Source: Runella sp. MFBS21 | GTDB lineage: Bacteria; Bacteroidota; Bacteroidia; Cytophagales; Spirosomataceae | DNA: 64,000 nt | Assembly: GCF_029433105.1 (NCBI RefSeq) | Contig: NZ_JARNTW010000017.1 | Span: 1 to 64,000, forward strand | Reading direction: 5' to 3' | Shown: positions 60,717-64,000 of the stretch, in pieces | Layout: each line of letters opens with the position of its first letter | Numbering within the stretch: position 1 is the stretch's first letter | Made by a program: the position numbers and the translations under genes | The notes under the pieces: model-generated | Database searches by the model: none | What the model saw: only the letters and a program-made list of their open reading frames with translations | Told to the model about the DNA's origin: nothing

Positions 60717-61346
60717 ATGCAAATACTTATCAACCAACTGGGCAAGCGTTTCAACCGTGAGTGGATTTTTAGGGAGTTAAATCTCGAACTACAAGCAGGG
60801 CAAACTTATACCTTCGTAGGGCCCAATGGAAGCGGAAAATCGACTTTGCTGCAAGTGATTTCGGGAGTGATACCATCTACCGAAGGCAAAATGGAGTATC
60901 GGCTTAATAACCAAACCATTGAAGAAGATAAATGGTATAAGCAGCTCATCATAGCGGCTCCTTATTTAGAACTGATTGAAGAGTTTACCTTGCTCGAATT
61001 GCTTGATTTTCACGCAGGCTTCAAACCTTTCAAAACGCCCAACGCCAAAGACGAAATTTTGGATAAACTAGAATTAGAGTCTTCTAAACATAAAGCCATC
61101 AAAAACTTCTCTTCGGGCATGAAGCAACGGCTTAAATTGGCATTGGCGTTTTATTCGGATGTACCTGTCGTAATGCTAGATGAGCCTACCTCCAACCTTG
61201 ATACGCGTTGGTCGGCTTGGTACAGGGAAGAAGTGCAGCGCCTTGGCACAAATCAACTGTTGCTGATTTGTTCAAATATCCCTGCCGAATATGATTTTGC
61301 TGATACTGTGATTAATGTGGGGGATTATAAACCTAAAGGTAAATAG
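60717..61346 (+). CDS. Lone ABC transporter ATPase
   Basis: 209 residues from Met 60717 (MQILINQLGKRFNREW). Walker A GPNGSGKST, signature SSGMKQRLKLALAF and Walker B VVMLDEPTSNLD are present. There is no adjacent permease gene. Short length and style are like CcmA/heme or lipoprotein-type ATPases, but the partner is unknown. The in-frame extension to 60660 adds a hydrophobic lead unrelated to the fold. Confidence 0.85.
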   Translation: MQILINQLGKRFNREWIFRELNLELQAGQTYTFVGPNGSGKSTLLQVISGVIPSTEGKMEYRLNNQTIEEDKWYKQLIIAAPYLELIEEFTLLELLDFHAGFKPFKTPNAKDEILDKLELESSKHKAIKNFSSGMKQRLKLALAFYSDVPVVMLDEPTSNLDTRWSAWYREEVQRLGTNQLLLICSNIPAEYDFADTVINVGDYKPKGK

Positions 61347-61347
61347 C

Positions 61348-61386
61348 AAACAGGACAGAGCGTGTTAAACACCTTCTGTCCTGTTT
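61348..61386. terminator. Bidirectional terminator between convergent genes
   Basis: AAACAGGACAGA (61348-61359) pairs with TCTGTCCTGTTT (61375-61386), with an inner GTGTT/AACAC stem. It lies between the ABC ATPase and rhaT, which converge. Confidence 0.75.
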
Positions 61387-61390
61387 AGTT

Positions 61391-62446
61391 TTAGTTCCAA
61401 TAATTACCGATCCCGACAATCACTACCGATAAAATTACGGTGGCAATTCCCAAAATAATGGTCCGATAAGTAGGAGTTGATACGCCTTTCCATTCTTTAA
61501 AGTAAATCCCCCAAACGTTGGATACAATGATGATGCAAGCCATGTGCAAAATCCATGAACTTGCGCCATTGCCTAGCTTGCTTTCACCCATACCATAGAA
61601 AAAAAACTGTAGAAACCAGGTAGTACCTGCAATGGCCGAAAATATATAATTGGTTTTGAGAGGGGCTTTAGAGTTGGTATAATCTACAAAAGTGCGATTG
61701 CGGGTATTGAGCAGCATACACCAAATAAAATTGGTAGTAAGCCCACCCCAAAGCAGCGGTACAAAAATGACGTTGTTTTGAAACAAAGGATTACTGCCAT
61801 TTGCCAGCGCAGCTTCGGCCATGCTTTTACCGGCTTCGATACCAAAATTGAAACAAGCACTCAATACGCCCGAAATAGTAGCTACAATAAGCCCTTTCCA
61901 GAAGTCAAATTCTTTGACACTTTCTTTTTTCGCTTCTTCTGAGAGTTCGTTTTCTTTCATGACCCCTGCTTTGCCGCAGATATAAATCCCCAAGAGGCAT
62001 ACTGCTACGCCCAGTAAAACGATTTGGCCACCTGTACTTTGGAGCATACTCGAAAAAGTGCCGTGGGTATCGTTGGTAAACAAATCGCGATAAATGGGCG
62101 GAATGAGTGCCCCGAAAGCTGAACAAAACCCCAAAACAATCGCCATCCCAAGCGACATCCCTAAATAACGCATGGTAAGTCCAAATGTAAGCCCGCCAAT
62201 TCCCCACAATACTCCCAACACATATACCCAAAATAGAATATTACTATCAGTATTTTGAATAATATCCATGAAATGAGGAACGGTCAAAAAAGCGGCTAAA
62301 AAAGGAGCTAACAGCCAAGAAAATATACCTCCTACAATCCAATAGCTTTCCCACGACCACTCACGGACTTTTTTGTAAGGGATATAAAAACTTCCAGAAG
62401 CAAAGCCACCTATAAAGTGATAGATGACACCAAATAGTACCTGCAT
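61391..62446 (-). CDS. rhaT: L-rhamnose/proton symporter RhaT-like
   Basis: 351 residues, about ten membrane helices. MQVLFGVIYHFIGGFASGSFYIPYKKVREWSWESYW is the characteristic RhaT opening (about 1-36). FGLTMRYLGMSLGMAIVLGFCSAFGALIPPIY is the conserved core segment (about 97-128), and the last helices are intact. It likely imports L-rhamnose with protons. No rhamnose catabolic genes lie in the window; a small membrane gene and an NCS1-type permease precede it on the same strand. Confidence 0.92.
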   Translation of the reverse strand: MQVLFGVIYHFIGGFASGSFYIPYKKVREWSWESYWIVGGIFSWLLAPFLAAFLTVPHFMDIIQNTDSNILFWVYVLGVLWGIGGLTFGLTMRYLGMSLGMAIVLGFCSAFGALIPPIYRDLFTNDTHGTFSSMLQSTGGQIVLLGVAVCLLGIYICGKAGVMKENELSEEAKKESVKEFDFWKGLIVATISGVLSACFNFGIEAGKSMAEAALANGSNPLFQNNVIFVPLLWGGLTTNFIWCMLLNTRNRTFVDYTNSKAPLKTNYIFSAIAGTTWFLQFFFYGMGESKLGNGASSWILHMACIIIVSNVWGIYFKEWKGVSTPTYRTIILGIATVILSVVIVGIGNYWN

Positions 62447-62543
62447 TTGTGAAAAGGTTAAAAAAGTTTTGGGACGAAAGATAAGAGTTGATAGCTCTCG
62501 CTTTTACCCTGTACTCACCTGTTTCACGATGCAGGTATTATCC

Positions 62544-62708
62544 CTAGCGTTTAATGAGCTTGGTAGCTGCCACAAACCACACAATCATTCCTATGGTCAT
62601 ATAGTTTTTGTTTTCACTAGAAGAAAGGGAGCCATTAAATACCATAATGGCCGGGATGATAGTAAGTCCTAGACCTAGAGCACCCAATAGATACCAGAGA
62701 AGTTTCAT
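62544..62708 (-). CDS. Small two-helix membrane protein
   Basis: 54 residues: MKLLWYLLGALGLGLTIIPA forms the first hydrophobic helix and a second runs from about 37 to 48 (NYMTIGMIVWFV), separated by a polar turn (GSLSSSENKN). ATG at 62708 lies 6 nt after the permease stop codon at 62715, and the stop (TAG 62544-62546) is 97 nt before rhaT. Small size and position between two transporters suggest a helper subunit or regulator, by inference. Conservation of the frame in relatives would settle it. Confidence 0.6.
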   Translation of the reverse strand: MKLLWYLLGALGLGLTIIPAIMVFNGSLSSSENKNYMTIGMIVWFVAATKLIKR

Positions 62709-62714
62709 GATATT

Positions 62715-64000
62715 TTATTTCAAAACTTTGCTTAAACCTAAATACAATCCAGTAGCTACAAACCAGCCGGGCAAGCCTAAAAAGAAGATTTCGATACCCA
62801 CCAGCAAGTTTAAAGCCAAACAAAAAACCAAGGTCAAAATCCAAGTAAGACCCGCGGCCCAATTGACGGATAATTTTTCTTTTTCAGCTTTTTCAACTTT
62901 TAAGTTGAGTTTGGGTAAGAGATATACATCCGCAAAAATCACGGCTCCCATAGGCATAAGCAATAATCCATACAAGGCTACAAAATCAAGTAGCTTCATA
63001 ACAAGCGCTGGAAACAAAGCGGCAATAGTGGTGATGAGACCCACTACAAGCGTAACTTTCCAAGTTTTCCATTGAGGAGAAAGGGATTGTAATGCCAAAC
63101 CGGCTCGATAAATCGTGGGATTGGCGGTAGTCCATCCCGCCACAATCACGCACACAATGCCTGCTACACCAGCGGCATAATAAGCAACTGGACCCGGTGC
63201 AAAGGCCAACTTGTCGGTAGCATTGAGTAGAAATATGGAATACAAAATGCCCGAGGCAGTCCAAGCGATATAGTGGCCCAAAAACATACCAGATACGGAG
63301 CCTAAGCCCGCTTTCCAGCTATCGGCATAGCGCAATATACTCATGTCGGCCATTCCGATGTGCATGGCCATATTACAAAACCACGAAAAAAACATGACGT
63401 GCCAAAAAGTAAACTTCGACTGTCCTTCTAAAGGTGTGCCTGTCCATATTTTGGTATTGGCAACGTCCCAAAAATCACCCAAAGAATGAACCCCTAATTC
63501 AGGTAAAACCGCTACTGCGGCTGCTACAAATACTAAAAACATCCAAGGGGCGGCTAAGTTGGCTACGTAAGAGATGAGATTATAACCTAGCATTGCCACT
63601 AGGGTAGTTACCAGACCTATCACTAAAACGATGATTACCCATGTGGCGCTGTTGGGATAAAAATCGGTGAGTTTGGGAAGAGGCAAATCAAACGGAATCC
63701 CTACTGCCGTAGCAGAAACCGCAATCATTGAACCTGCCAAAAAACAAAACATGAGTCCATTGACCACATTGTAGGTTTTGGTGAGGGTAGGGCCACAGAT
63801 TTTTTCTAATTTATAATAAAGCGTAATACGCTCTCTAACCGCAATAGGCGCGCACAACAAAGCCCAACTCAAAACCGCCAAAATATTGCCTACCAGAAGC
63901 CCTCCGAGCAAGTCGCCCGTACTCACGCCATGCGCCACAAACAACGGGCCAATTACAAATTCAGTACCAGCGGTATGCTCGCCTGCGTAGAGTCCAAAAA
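62715..64000 (-). CDS. NCS1-type purine/cytosine permease-like transporter, partial
   Basis: At least 428 residues; the frame continues past the right edge, and the visible part begins FGLYAGEHTAGTEF. Helices typical of the NCS1 family follow, including VSTGDLLGGLLVGNILAVLSWAL and AGWTTANPTIYRAGLALQ. NCS1 proteins import nucleobases or related compounds with cations. The true start lies outside the window. It is followed by the 54-residue membrane gene and rhaT on the same strand. Confidence 0.85.
   Translation of the reverse strand, partial: FGLYAGEHTAGTEFVIGPLFVAHGVSTGDLLGGLLVGNILAVLSWALLCAPIAVRERITLYYKLEKICGPTLTKTYNVVNGLMFCFLAGSMIAVSATAVGIPFDLPLPKLTDFYPNSATWVIIVLVIGLVTTLVAMLGYNLISYVANLAAPWMFLVFVAAAVAVLPELGVHSLGDFWDVANTKIWTGTPLEGQSKFTFWHVMFFSWFCNMAMHIGMADMSILRYADSWKAGLGSVSGMFLGHYIAWTASGILYSIFLLNATDKLAFAPGPVAYYAAGVAGIVCVIVAGWTTANPTIYRAGLALQSLSPQWKTWKVTLVVGLITTIAALFPALVMKLLDFVALYGLLLMPMGAVIFADVYLLPKLNLKVEKAEKEKLSVNWAAGLTWILTLVFCLALNLLVGIEIFFLGLPGWFVATGLYLGLSKVLK

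Noticed and set aside
1-64000. tRNA, rRNA or complete insertion sequence
   Set aside because: No cloverleaf with a TTC-type loop, no rRNA segment and no transposase-like frame was seen on either strand.

Overview
The window looks like a chromosomal segment of a Bacteroidota bacterium, most likely order Cytophagales (Spirosomataceae/Runella-like; the genus is inference). Supporting features are a SusC/SusD outer-membrane pair, a GLPGLI protein beside an OMP_b-brl_3 TonB receptor, a secreted M43 protease with a type IX secretion C-terminal domain, LytS/LytTR signalling, many lipoproteins, weak Shine-Dalgarno sites, and promoters that fit the Bacteroidota pattern (TTG, 20 nt, TAnnTTTG). No rRNA, tRNA, CRISPR array or complete insertion sequence was found.

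Layout. 1-8.2 kb: signal peptidase I, a NatAB-like ABC exporter, a dihaem cytochrome c, an SdiA-regulated-type lipoprotein and an S9 peptidase. 8.3-15.1 kb: an aldehyde dehydrogenase, a HigBA toxin-antitoxin pair behind a perfect 48-bp palindrome, a class I amidotransferase, a DUF1080 protein, a structured intergenic repeat, a GH-A-like glycosidase and the GLPGLI protein. 15.2-20.7 kb: the TonB receptor, rpsG-rpsL (no fusA alongside), ruvA and small genes. 20.8-34 kb: a long minus-strand run holding trpG, hldE/rfaE1, hemC, trpD, a Uma2-family gene, trpC, trpF and trpB. A two-gene ATPase/HNH cassette follows exactly where trpA would normally sit. mgsA and nadE lie upstream. 34-36.3 kb: a long non-coding stretch, a glycosyltransferase carrying a G10 tract, and a thioredoxin-fold protein. 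36.5-44.8 kb: SusC, SusD, two lipoproteins and the M43 protease, apparently one operon for breakdown and uptake of a polymer (probably protein or peptide). 45.1-50.9 kb: a siroheme reductase with an extra helical C-terminal domain, cobA, a choice-of-anchor I lipoprotein and a MoeB/ThiF-rhodanese protein. 50.9-58.6 kb: mnmD, a LytTR regulator, a propeller histidine kinase, its LytTR response regulator, and recG. 58.8-64 kb: two exported TIM-barrel isomerase-like proteins, a lone ABC ATPase, RhaT, a 54-residue membrane protein and an NCS1-type permease that runs off the right edge.

The most interesting locus is 22328-24245: a RecF/SMC-like AAA ATPase and a small HNH-like protein whose genes overlap by 14 nt. 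This is the architecture of Septu (PtuA/PtuB) anti-phage systems, but the HNH protein appears to lack the usual zinc cysteines. The cassette starts one base after the trpB stop codon and is followed by a DUF2306 membrane protein gene in stop/start overlap. A defence-like module wired into a tryptophan operon is unusual and testable.
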